Shown here piece by piece: positions 31,877 to 42,504 of a DNA stretch of 64,000 bases; positions within the stretch are counted from its first letter, which is position 1, and each line of letters begins with the position of its first letter. Made by a program: the position numbers and the translations under genes. The stretch comes from Sparassis latifolia (lineage: Eukaryota; Basidiomycota; Agaricomycetes; Polyporales; Sparassidaceae). The notes under the pieces were generated by a model. It had not been told where the DNA came from. It was given only the letters and a program-made list of their open reading frames with translations, and ran no database searches. The stretch covers positions 186,001 through 250,000 of the forward strand of contig CM031563.1 of NCBI GenBank assembly GCA_018466975.1, read 5' to 3'.

Positions 31877-34800
31877 ATGCGGGCATTGGGCTCGTTGCTG
31901 CTGTTGCTGATTACCCTGCCCTCCGTGTTGGCCGTTAAGTCACAAGACTTCAAAACATGTTCGCAAGCTGCATTCTGTCGCAGAGGTCGCGCCCTATCCG
32001 CTAGAGCAAAAACCTCGTCTACATGGCGCTCTCCTTACTCTGTGGACCCATCTACTATTGCCATTGCACCAGAGGAGGCGTCCTTCACCGCCGGCGTCAA
32101 GTCGTCCATCTACCCAGAAGTCAACTTCGGCTTAGACGTCCGTGTACATAAGGACGGCGTAGTCCGCGTTCGCATGGACGAGGTGGGAGGTCTAAGGAAG
32201 CGCTACGATGAGGCGGCATCCTGGGCGCTGCTGGCAGAGCCCGAAATTAGTCGGGAAATCAAGTGGACAGCGGGCAAGAATGAAGTTCGAGCTGTGTACG
32301 GGGACAAGAAGGAATTCGAAGTTGTGGTCGCGTTTTCGCCTCTCAAAGTTTCGCTTTTGCGGAAAGGCAAGGAGCAGGTAGTCCTGAATGGCCAGGGTCT
32401 CCTCCACATGGAGCATTTCCGCACCAAGGAGTCCGTGGAGAAGACCGAAGCCATTGCTGAGGAGGGTGTTGACTCGGATGGCTCTCAAGTTGTTATGCAG
32501 CAGGTTAATGCACGCGCATGGTTCGAAGGTGAGACGGAAGATGGCTGGTGGGAAGAAACGTTTTCCTCGTGGACCGACTCCAAGCCCAAAGGTGAGTGCG
32601 CTCCGATATGAATCCTTGAGCACTTTTCTAAGATTTGCCTGAGGACCCGAATCATTATCTCTGGATATCTCTTTCCCTAACCACGGGCACGTCTACGGCA
32701 TTCCCCAACACGCCACGAGTCTTTCGCTCCCCACTACGAGCGGCGAATCGGCCTACTACTCCGACCCCTTCCGGCTCTACAACACAGACGTCTTCGAGTA
32801 CCTTGCGGATTCTCCCATGTCGTTGTACGGCTCTATCCCGCTGATGCACGCGCACTCCACGGCATCCACCGTGGCCGTCTTCGACGCAATCGCGTCCGAG
32901 ACGTGGATCGACATCGCGCACGGCTCCCCCGGCGCGACAGAGACACACTGGATATCCGAGTCAGGCATCCTCGACGTGTTCCTCATCCCGGGTCCGACGC
33001 CCGCGGACGTGTTCGCCCAATACACAAGGCTCACCGGAACCCCCGCGCTTCCCGCGCACTGGGCGCTCGGCCACCACCAGTGCAGGTGGAACTACATCAG
33101 CTCGGACGATGTCCGCGACGTTCAGCGACGCTTCGACCAGGCGGACATACCCGTCGACGTGTTCTGGCTCGACATCGAGTACGCGGAGGAGCACAAGTAC
33201 TTCATCTGGGACAAGAAGACCTTCCCCGACCCCGTCGAGATGACGAAGGACGTTGAGGCGATAGGCCGTAAGGTGCGTGGGGCGTCTCGAGCTCGAGCAT
33301 CAGGAAGGTTGGATTTCGACTGATCCTCCGCGCAGATGGTCGTCATCGTCGACCCGCACCTGAAGCGCACGAGCAACTACCCTGTCTACCAGAGTGCGAG
33401 CGACCTCGGTTTGCTCGTCAAGCAGAAGAACGGCGAGAGTGAATACGAGGGCTGGTGCTGGAGCGGCGGCAGCGCGTGGATAGACTTTTTCAATCCGGCG
33501 AGCTGGGACTGGTGGAAGTCGTTGTTCAAAACCGAGGAAGACCCCAATCATTGGACATGGACAGAAAGTACCGTCAACACTTACATCTGGAACGACATGA
33601 ATGAGGTCTGGGTGTTCTCCATCCATCGGAGCGATTGCCTGATCTGATGGTTACACCTAATGTTTTAGCCCTCGGTATTTAACGGTCCAGAAATTAGCAT
33701 GCCCCGAGATAATGTCCACTATGGTGGGTGGGAGCACCGCGACATTCATAACATCAACGGAATGCTCCTCGTTGGTATCTATTAGAATTTTCTCTTCTCC
33801 TTGCTGACCTCGATATGTCGCAGCCAAATATCACTTCCCAAGCCCTCATGGCCCGCACGGACCCATCATATAGGCCATTTGTGCTCACTCGCTCCTTCTA
33901 TGCTGGCTCTCAGCGATTCGGAGCGATGTGGACTGGTGACAACCTCGGAACGTGGGAGCACATGGCAGTCGGTGTCAAGATGGTTCTCGCGAACAACATT
34001 GGCGGCTTCAGCTTCGCAGGATGTACGTCTGTATTTTTTTTCTACCGTTGCTGTCTCTGACGCGACGGGCCAGCCGACGTCGGTGGGTTCTTCGGCAACC
34101 CCGAGCCAGAGATGCTCGTGCGGTGGTACCAAGTCGGCGCGTTTTCGCCTTTCTTCCGGGCGCACGCGCACATCGACACGAAGCGGCGGGAGCCGTACCT
34201 GCTCGACGAGCCGTACAAGAGCATGCTCCGCAGCATTCTGCGCCTCCGCTACAGCCAGCTGCCGGTGTGGTACACCGCGTTCCGCGAGGCGAGCGTCACC
34301 GGCATGCCCGTGCTGCGCCCGCACTACGTCGTGTTTCCGAAGGACGAGGCGGGCTTTGCGGTCGACGACCAGTATTTTGTCGGCTCCTCGGGCCTGCTCG
34401 TCAAGCCCATCGTGAAGAAAGGCGTTAAAGAGATCTCGGTGTATCTCCCCGAAGACCAGGCGCGTGTCACTCCGTTCGTGCTTGCCTGAGATGACCTGCT
34501 TATATCTGTCGCTAGGTTTATTATGACTACTTCACGCACTACGCGTACCACGGTGCAGCGAAGGGCAAGAACGTCACGGTCCCTGCCGAGCTGTACAAAA
34601 CGCCGCTGCTCATAAGCGGCGGGTCCATCGTCCCGACGCGCGAGCGGCCGCGGCGGTCGTCGCCGCTCATGGCGCATGACCCGTTCACCCTGCGTGTCGC
34701 GCTCGACAAGAGCGGTGGGGCGCGTGGCGAGCTGTACCTCGACGACGGCGTGACGTATGCCCACCAGAAAGGCCAATTCGTCTGGCGGGAGTTCGGCGCG

Positions 34801-35127
34801 CAGAAGGCGGGCAAGGGCGTGCGCATCAGCAGCAGGAACCTCGCCGCTCAGAAGCCTGCGGAGGCGGTCGATGGGGTCGCGCTGGCTACGTATGATAACG
34901 CGAATGAGTTTGCGAGGAGTATCGCAGGGGTGAGGGTCGAGCGGGTCGTCGTGTTCGGGCTCGCTGCGAAGCCGATGAGCGTGAAGGTGCAAGGCGGCGC
35001 TGAGCTGAGCTTCGAATTTACGCCGGGCGTCGCCGCGGCGGGCAGGGAGGGAGGCGCGAGTGTGCTAGTCATCAAGGACCCTAGCGTGAGCGTGACGAGG
35101 GATTGGGAGATTGTCGTCCAAGTGTGA
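31877..35127 (+). CDS. ROT2: glucosidase II alpha subunit (GH31)
   Basis: ER-lumenal alpha-glucosidase that trims the two inner glucoses from N-glycans and controls the calnexin cycle. ATG 31877 opens a signal peptide ([19 protein letters not shown]), then [20 protein letters not shown] as in glucosidase II. The catalytic barrel follows across several small introns: [55 protein letters not shown], the nucleophile motif [14 protein letters not shown] (joined over the intron near 33650), [15 protein letters not shown] and the acid/base region [19 protein letters not shown]. The C-terminal beta domains end [12 protein letters not shown]. About 950 aa, the normal length. No ER-retention tetrapeptide is seen, as expected because the beta subunit supplies it. 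All visible joints stay in frame. Confidence 0.93.
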
Positions 35128-35278
35128 TATGTATACTAGAACTGCTGTGAATCATCGTTTTCTCTCTGACAGACGAAATCAGGTTCCTAATATTCTTGCG
35201 CATTGTTATTCGCAATGTCAAAGACTGGATACGTAGAGTAGTTGTAGAGTATCCTGCGCCAAGCAGTCCCACACCGCC

Positions 35279-36676
35279 TCAGAACCACTTCTCGCCCATA
35301 ATCTTCCACAGCCTTTCCCTCACAGAAAGCATCGTACGCTCCGCTTTCTTCTTCTTTTCTGCCTCCTCCAGCTTCGCTTGCTCCGCCTTTTGCGCCTGTG
35401 AGGGCAGTGGCGTGCGAGCGTTTTCACGGGCCTGGGCAAGGATGCGTTCGCGCCGCGAGAGCTGCGGTGGGGCCCTGGGCTCCTCGGTCTTCTCAGCGGT
35501 ATGCGGAACGGATGTCTCGACGACAGGCGGTACAGTCTCAACTGTGGGAGGGATAACACTAGCAGATTGGACAGGGTCTGACCAGGATGAAGATGTCGCA
35601 GCGGGTTGTTCAGGTGGTGGTGTGGCGGGTTTTGCTGGTGGTGCACGCGCTGCCGAACGAGTGAAGGCAAGATTATCCGCTTCAGCTTGTGTATCGAATT
35701 CGTGCCCCACATGACCTTCAAGTTGTTGAGGTGACCCAAACGAGTCTACCTTGTGCGTCTCGGCAGGGCTCTCCTCCACCTGCCGCGGCCTGCGGGTCGA
35801 GTTGCCTTTAACCTGTCTCATCCAATGGGTCGCCTCGGGTGGAGTATCCGGGGTGGGTTGGAAGAATCCACCCCATGAACGATATGCCTGTTGGAACGCG
35901 CCATTGCTCGTCTTGTCAGGCTTCACGGATGTGAGATAAAAACCAAACTCTGGTCGAGCGAATACCGGCGAGACACGAGTAGACGCTCAGTGTGATACGA
36001 GGGCGAAGATCGAAAGAGCGTTGTTCACTCACTGGAGAATTCGATCTTCACGTCCACCGTTCTCGTCTTAACCTGCCCTTCCACCTCTCCTACCGCCAAC
36101 TCCTGCTCCTCTGGACCTTGCCAATCCTCCGACAGGAGTAGATCCTGCAGGTCGTCTAGTCCTACATTACCAGGGCGGTCCGTGTCTACGACAGGAACTT
36201 CCAGTTGGGTGATCCTTTTCGCATCCCTGACGCGCTCGTATGATGCGGGGTCCTCAAAGCGAGCCCAGAAAAATGGAGCATATTGCGACCGAAAGTCATA
36301 GTCCTGATATAACGCGCCTCAGTGCGTTAGAAACGCCACTGCCGCCTCCCGTAGGAAGGAGACGATGTGCACCGCTCACCCGTGAAATGCTATATTCGCG
36401 TATTTTCCCATACTTGCGCTCGATTCCGCGAATGAGTGAAAATACCTCGGGCATTGACTGGATGCCGTCCCATGGGCGCACGATTATGCCAGCTTTGTCC
36501 TCGTCGAAAGCTGGCGCCTTTTGCTGGTCAGCGTGGCGATCGGCTTCAGGTACAGGTGGAAAGGAATCGAGAGGTGGTGGCAGCTCTGTAGATATAGATT
36601 GGCCCTCCGTCGCGAGGGCGCGTCGGGCGCACTGCCTGAGGCTCGCGCTACAGGAGGGACGTATTCGAGCAAACAT
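35279..36676 (-). CDS. putative mitochondrial protein of unknown function
   Basis: Not recognised by name. ATG 36676 gives MFARIRPSCSASLRQCARRA, an Arg/Ser-rich, acid-poor presequence suited to mitochondrial import; an ATG at 36727 is an alternative. A compact domain follows: PEVFSLIRGIERKYGKIREY, then after an intron YDFRSQYAPFFWARFEDPAS and YERVRDAKRITQLEVPVVD. Its spacing resembles an RRM-like alpha/beta fold. An acidic LDDLQDLLLSEDWQGPEEQE stretch and a third exon with GAFQQAYRSWGGFFQP come next. The C-terminus is long, disordered and charged, ending RERLWKIMGEKWF. Three to four exons. Confidence 0.6.
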
Positions 36677-36902
36677 GCAGACCGTAGAGGTGCGAAATTG
36701 CGAAGTTCGCAGACACTTCGCATGCACGTGATGCGAGCCTCCAATTGGCCCGGGCTTGTCACGGTTGCATGCACTCAGGTTTGCACGCTATCCTCAGTCC
36801 AGCGTCCCAGAATAATTGCATTATCGTAAGCTGTGTTGTCCATATGGGCTTCGTCCCTGTGTTTGTGATGGGCTCACTACTCGTGTGATAGGACGTGCGA
36901 GG

Positions 36903-38147
36903 ATGCATTCCTTGCGGCTTGCGTTGCCCCCGGAATTGGTCGATCTCATTCTGGACCACTTTTTTGACGACGACCCCACCCTCATAGCATGCAGCCTGAC
37001 CTGCCGCATGTGGGGTGCGAGAACACGCCGCTGCATCTTCCGCACCGTCACGCTGAAAGATGCTGAAGACTATTTGACTTTTGAGGGGCTGCTAAAAGAA
37101 TCACCCGACCTGGGTTCTTGCGTTCGTAACCTCGCCATCGGCTCTTGTGACCAGAGTGGGTGATTCAATCAAAAGACGCCACGCATCAAGAACCTTCCGA
37201 ACGTAAATTACCTCTCTATCAAGAGTTGGTCAGCCACCGACATGTCGCACGATATCAGGGTCAATTTGCCCGTGCTACTTGCGACGGTGAAATTCCTCAG
37301 GCTTGACGGTGTCATCATAAGCAAGGAGGATCTATTGCATTTGCTGCGCGCAAGCCCCCGTCTTTCTACTCTGGCTCTAACTCGATTTTTTGCGGTGCGA
37401 GACGATCCCGAGCCCGCGACCAGTTCAACTGCCAGAGCGATTGGTGTCGATTCCTTGAAGTGCGACCCAAGCTCAGGGTGTTCATTGATGGCTTGCTTGT
37501 CTCGAGCTTCGGTAAGGGTCTGTATCCGCAAGCTTGAAATAAAGGGGCTGGCGTTGGCAGATAGCCTGGTTCTCATAAAGCAGCTGGTGCATGCAGCTGG
37601 TGCACATGTGGAAGAATTAACATTCTCACTACTGGGCTCCGTCGAACTATGCCCGTCCGCCTGGCAAGAGTGCACTGACGTCGAGAACTTTCCGCGACTC
37701 ACATCGCTCCACATTCGGTCTCATTACTTTCCACAAACACGTCACGTAGCAGGTCCTCCCCTAGACAATATTCCCTTCTTGTTATCCCGAATCAAACCTG
37801 TGCACACCCGCCTGGAGAAGGTCACCATCAGCATAGAAGCATTCCAGGTATTCGCGGTCCCACCAGCGTTCTACCCAAGCCGCTGTATGGATTGGAGCCG
37901 GTTGGACCAAAGCTTGTCTAACAATGCGCAGGACCGTCCACATCTGGAGGTCATCTTCCAGATTTGCTGTCCTGGGGATGTGCCGGACAGAACCTTCGAA
38001 GCAATGGTGGAAGTCATCACGGGTTGTCTACCGATGCTTCGAGCTATGAAGACACGACTTGGGGTGGTTTGCGGTACGAGATGGTTCGACTATCCAACGT
38101 TCCACGGAGATTTCGTGGATCCAGTTCTGCAGCGGTGGTTCTCATAG
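36903..38147 (+). pseudogene. F-box protein gene with one in-frame TGA
   Basis: ATG 36903 opens an F-box-like domain (LPPELVDLILDHFFDDDPTL, IACSLTCRMWGARTRRCIF) typical of agaricomycete F-box families that recruit substrates to SCF ubiquitin ligases. After IGSCDQSG a TGA occurs at 37161-37163. The same frame then continues without a shift through LPNVNYLSIKSW and a 300-residue leucine-rich region to the stop at 38147 (LQRWFS). No plausible intron removes the stop: the surrounding GT..AG pairs are under 35 bp. So the locus is one 414-codon frame broken by a single nonsense codon. It is either a recent pseudogene, a truncated F-box gene or a sequencing error. Confidence 0.65.
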
Positions 38148-39359
38148 TCGACACCGCTGTTGTCCGTGCATCTACGCGTTGCCACTGCATGCGAGAAGGT
38201 ATGTTGTCTCATGGAAATTGTTCAACATTGTTACATGTTACAATATGTATCTAAAGAATGCGATCCCACACACATATATTCCTCAAAAGCAAAAACCATT
38301 GGATATCAATATACTGACAGCTGCCGGCATCTAGCTCCTTTGGTTAGCGTAGCATTCAAGACCCCCGTTCGTCAGAAGACCCCTCCCTCAGGCTCTGCGA
38401 ACGGAGTATGCCCATCGGCGCATCCTCCGCACGACTCGACGAAGTCACGGCCTTCTCCGGGTCTCTGTCTTCCTCTCGTGCCGCCTTCTCCTGCGCACAA
38501 TCGTCCATGCGCAACCCCTCCTCGTCGCCCCGTGTCAGTTCCTTGTGGCGGATCATTAGCACGCTCACTAGCGTAGCAGCCGCGGAGAGACTAGCATTCG
38601 TGATGAAAACCGCCCGGAAACCACGGGTGTATCTCGCCAGAATCCGCACGGCCATAGCGGGCGTGATGCCCAGCGTGGAGAGGGAGTTGCAGATGTCGTG
38701 GAAGACAAACGGGCACCGACAAGTGTGGGGTCGGCGAGTATCTTACCGATTATCGAGGAGGATAGGCCGAGGGGATCATAGAGTGCCTAAGCGAGTTGTT
38801 GCTGTGGTGAATTATACAGCTGGAGTATTGTGACAATATTCGACGTACATGATTGTTGAGCAAAGAGCAAGAGACAGTGTGCCGCCAAGTAGACGGATGA
38901 ACTGTGGTTTCGCCCGCAAATTTCAAAGTAACTAATCAGTAAGACTTATCTCATGAACAGTGAATGGTCGTACATTCTGTACGGCGGTGACGACGGACAA
39001 ATCCGTCTGGACACTCTGGCTTGTGCAGCCACGGTTGTTGTTTGCAGTGTCTGCAGTTGAAATATAACTGCTTACTCGGTAGACACGCGATTTCACCTAC
39101 CTGTCCCGGACCCAGTCCAGCGAGGAGCATGAAGAATACAAGCAGCCCCTTAGACGTGCGGTCGGTCACGGTAGAGAGACACCCGCAGCCGACTGCCCAG
39201 ACAGCGAAGCCTGTGTGGATGATGGTCTAGTATGAGGACGTGTCAATGAGAATCAGGAGCAGAGTCATGTCTTAAGGGGACGGAGGACGTACACGATATC
39301 GGCCGGTTCTGCTCACCATCACAATCCAAGCAGTGAGCATCAGTACAAATGCGGCTCAA

Positions 39360-40049
39360 GAATTATACCCCTTCTTGCTCTGAGTAATCTCGAGGAGTCG
39401 TCACCAGCGCCTTGTGGGTGTCGAACGTCTGTACAATCTTGCCCGAGTGCACCTCGAGGCTGTGGTGAGAAGAACGGTCTTGATTGGCCCCGAGGGGCGT
39501 GTGGTGTCGTACGCGAGCAGAACTGTTCCCGCACCGAGCAACAGCCGTGTACGCGAGTGGGGATGAAAGGCGCAAGCAGCGATGGCGCCCGTGCCCGCGG
39601 ACAGCCCGCGAAGCACGGTGTGTGCACCGTGCGTGAGGTTGTGGACATGTGCTGCAGCCGCGGACGTGGTTGCAAGCAGGGAACCGTCGTTGGACAGCGC
39701 GCGTCTCAGTACATCTAACCAATTTTTTTGTTAATACAGAACGGTGCACAAACCATCATGCTTGCCGTCTTTACTACAGAATCTCTTATCTGCCTCGATC
39801 AACCTGCGCTGAAACGGCCACCGTCCACTACTCCATCAACTTCTTCATTGCTCTCAGAACCAGTCTGTTGCACTTGGGCGCCAGATAACAGTTCAGTCTT
39901 TCTCGCAACGTCCACAGATATCCAACAATACAATGCTGCTGGAACATTCACCAGGTCCGTCCACGTATGCAAATCTGGACCGATAACTGCCCTGGCCAGC
40001 AAGGACAAAGGCAACACCATCATCTTCAGCACTGCGCAGCAAGTCCACG
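39360..40049. mobile_element. inserted scrambled fragments of a WD40-repeat protein gene
   Basis: Inside the dead transporter gene. On the plus strand, ATG 39758 starts MLAVFTTESLICLDQPALK ... CCTWAPDNSSVFLATST ... ITALASKDKGNTIIFSTAQQ. On the minus strand, 39705-39470 reads SNDGSLLATTSAAAAHVHNL ... CAFHPHSRTRLLLGAGTVLL ... YDTTRPSGP. Still on the minus strand, after a frame change, 39463-39398 reads HSGKIVQTFDTHKALVTT. WD40 blade logic puts the order as plus-strand part, then HSGKIVQ, then SNDGS. So the pieces are inverted and out of order. The borders with transporter sequence are near 39360 and 40049. No transposon ends are seen, so 'mobile_element' here means captured or inserted DNA. Confidence 0.6.
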
Positions 40050-40589
40050 GGGCGCGAAGATACGACACGCACAGCGGCGAAACTAGTAGTTGTCTGGTTG
40101 ACGAGGACGGGAAGGAGAAAGGTACCAGACCGGATGGGCGAGTAGCTAAGGGCGACTTAGAAGAACTGTGGTAGATAGAAAAGCGTGTCATAGAAGATGA
40201 TACCATTGCATTGTTTGAGAACAACTATGGCATAGAGAGAAATTCGAACTCACTTGATGAACATGGTGATAAAGACCCCGGAAACAGTGACATGTTTAGA
40301 AATATACACTGCATGTGTGTCACTATAGGGTTCAGCAAGAATTTATAATCAACGCACTAGGTATAACGGGTAGAGATGCACCTCGCCACTCCCAGACACA
40401 GAAAGGAGAAACAATAAGGATGCCGCCGAAAAGAGTTGCAAGCACAACTGCTGAAGCCCATGGGAAGGTCACACCTCCATAGCACGGATAGCACAATCAA
40501 GCTCTGATTTAATCACCAGCATATCGAGCCCCAACGCACCCAAATCAGTGGGAGAAGTTATGAGTATAGCATCCACTACCTCGATGTAG

Positions 40590-40608
40590 TAACCCTAACC
40601 CTACCCTA
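40590..40608. repeat. short interstitial telomere-like tract
   Basis: TAACCCTAACCCTACCCTA: two perfect and one degenerate CCCTAA units, within a degenerate intron of the transporter pseudogene. It is short enough to arise by chance or by repair. Confidence 0.35.
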
Positions 40609-41841
40609 TGCTTACATCCAAGCATTCGAAGAGCTGCTTACCTCTGGAAGTTGCCTTCGATAGGTTTGAGGGGGAGAACAAGGAGAACGATACACATTGC
40701 GGTGAAAGAGATGGGAGAGTAACCCAGAAACACCACTGAGTGATTCAAGTCAGTGGGAGAAGAAACTCGGTGCAATAATCATATCGTCAACTCCAAAGAC
40801 TAAAGGAATGAGGTTACTAACCCGCCAAGAGACATTTTCTGATAGGACACCACCAATCAAAGGACCGGTGGCATAGCCAAAAGCGACGACCCCACCAATG
40901 ATGCCCTGATATTTACCCCTACATAGATTCAGAGCAGACGTAGACCAGCACGCGTGAGACAGTATTCTTTAAAATCTTCATGAACTGCAAACACACCGTT
41001 CACGTAGAGTCACCACATCAGAGATATCAATTTGTGCAATGCCGACGATGGCACCACCGCCCGCACCTGCAATGCAGCGGAAGATGATGAGGTCGATGAT
41101 AGTACGCGAAAATCCCGCGGCGAGGTTGCCAAGCATGAAGATAGACATGGCCAGACTAAGGCCGGCCTTACGCCCAAAGATATCGCTGAAGCGACCATCT
41201 GGGGAAAAGACAATCAGCTACGGGGATTGAGGGAACATCGTATCTGCTCACAGAGCGGCTGGAAGGCAGTAGAGGTGAGCAGGTACCCGGACGGAACCCA
41301 CGATACAATAGCGCCAGCGTCGAATGCATCAGATATTGTCGGAAGGGCAGTAGCAACGATGGTGGAGTCGAGACATGAGACGAGAATACAAAGCGAAAGG
41401 CCAGAAAATACTGTGATCACTTTCTTGAAGGGAACTAGATTGGTTTGGTCTGTGAGAGAAAGCGTCTCTGAACGGTTGGGAACTCTTGGTTCGTTCGGCT
41501 CAGTTGTGGGCAAATTGGACATGGCAAGAGCATCAGATATCGAGGGCATGGTTGGTGTCGATGCGCCGGTAGGCATGAGCGCGGGGGCAGGTTCAACGTC
41601 ATATTCGTTAACACAAGAGCGGGACATTACTTCGCTGACTGTGGTTGATCGTGCGAAGAGGTTGGAAGAAACCTGACGGCCGACATCTCCGCTATCGAAG
41701 GTCGACTGCTCGTACAAAGAACCGATGAATCGGATGACCTGATGTAAATTTAGAAGTACAAGCAATCACGTGTCCGCATCATCATGATCGCAACTTGGAC
41801 GCGCCTGAACGCGACGCGACGGACATCGTCAACTCAAATTT

Positions 41842-42262
41842 TTGGTTGAAGTTGAGCCCAAGAGACTAATACCGAACAGCAGCCGTGGAAAGTGTGGAAG
41901 GAGAGTTTCGAGGACGCACGCTGTAAGCCCTGCTGGAGGCTACGGGCCTCCCCGTACCACTCCGACTCGAGCAACATTCTCGCGTTCTGTAACTGACTAT
42001 GCATCACAGGCTGAGCGATATTTCTTCAAAAAAGAAGCTCAGCTTACAGGTAAATATGATGTGGCAGACACGGAGATGTTGGCAGGCTTACCTAGAAAAA
42101 CACCACATCCTCCCTAAGCTTGAGTCGCCACTACCTTATCGTAACCACGTAAGGAATACCTGATTGAACTGGAGCTGGAGGAGTATTATAATTGCAGTCT
42201 GCAAGTCGATGCCGATGGTCATGTCGTACAAGCTTTCATACCATGCAGGAGGTGTTCAAAAT
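41842..42262 (+). pseudogene. coding-like relic of unknown origin
   Basis: Codon-like sequence in shifting frames: ASQAERYFFKKEAQLTG, then AYLEKHHILPKLESPLPYRN in a second frame, then KEYLIELELEEYYNCSLQVD and ADGHVVQAFIPCRRCSK before a TGA near 42262. The segments look like consecutive parts of one protein. A small intron (GTAAAT..GGCAG) could explain one frame change but not both. I do not recognise the family. It could be a small gene with unusual introns or a decayed neighbour of the dead transporter. Confidence 0.3.
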
Positions 42263-42504
42263 GATACACCCCCGACTGGTCCTTCGAGTTAGACGCTGTG
42301 TCTCGCGGAACAAGCTGTCCGATAATTCCTGCAACTGTGTAGTTTTTGAGTGCTGGAGGAGAGTTGTTGGTAGACGGGAGCGCCAGCGTGATGAACGTGG
42401 AAAGCGGGGTGGGAGGCGTAACTCCGCGAAAGTCTCCGCATTGACTCGGCGACGACGAGCCGTGACCGTGTTTTCCCCGGTTCCTCCATATCCTTCCTCA
42501 AACC

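Larger units (their letters stand above)
38356..41627 (-). pseudogene. decayed major facilitator (multidrug-type) transporter gene
   Basis: Minus-strand exons of an MFS drug transporter in correct order. ATG 41627 leads to VITVFSGLSLCILVSCLDST and IVATALPTISDAF; then GRFSDIFGRKAGLSLAMS and IAGAGGGAIVGIAQIDIS; then KYQGIIGGVVAFGYATGPLI; then WCFWVTL. A frameshift near 40725 follows. GVTFPWASAVVLATL lies in another frame (shift near 40485), then VTVSGVFITMF, FYDTLFYLPQFF with a stop TAA at 40157-40159, SYSPIRSGTFLLPVL, VSRTGRYR and TVTDRTSKGLLVFFMLLAGL. A third shift lies near 38995. The last exon begins near 38690 (ITPAMAVRILARYTRGFR). About 0.7 kb of foreign DNA splits the gene at roughly 39360-40049. 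It cannot encode a full transporter. Confidence 0.8.

Noticed and set aside
39363..39749. 128-codon minus-strand frame
   Set aside because: It is a mixed frame over two WD40 fragments joined out of order, not a real protein.
40050..40174. C-terminal part of the plus-strand frame that begins with the WD40 piece
   Set aside because: From about 40050 this is the antisense of a transporter exon (FYLPQFF, SYSPIRSG on the minus strand), so it is not part of the WD40 protein.
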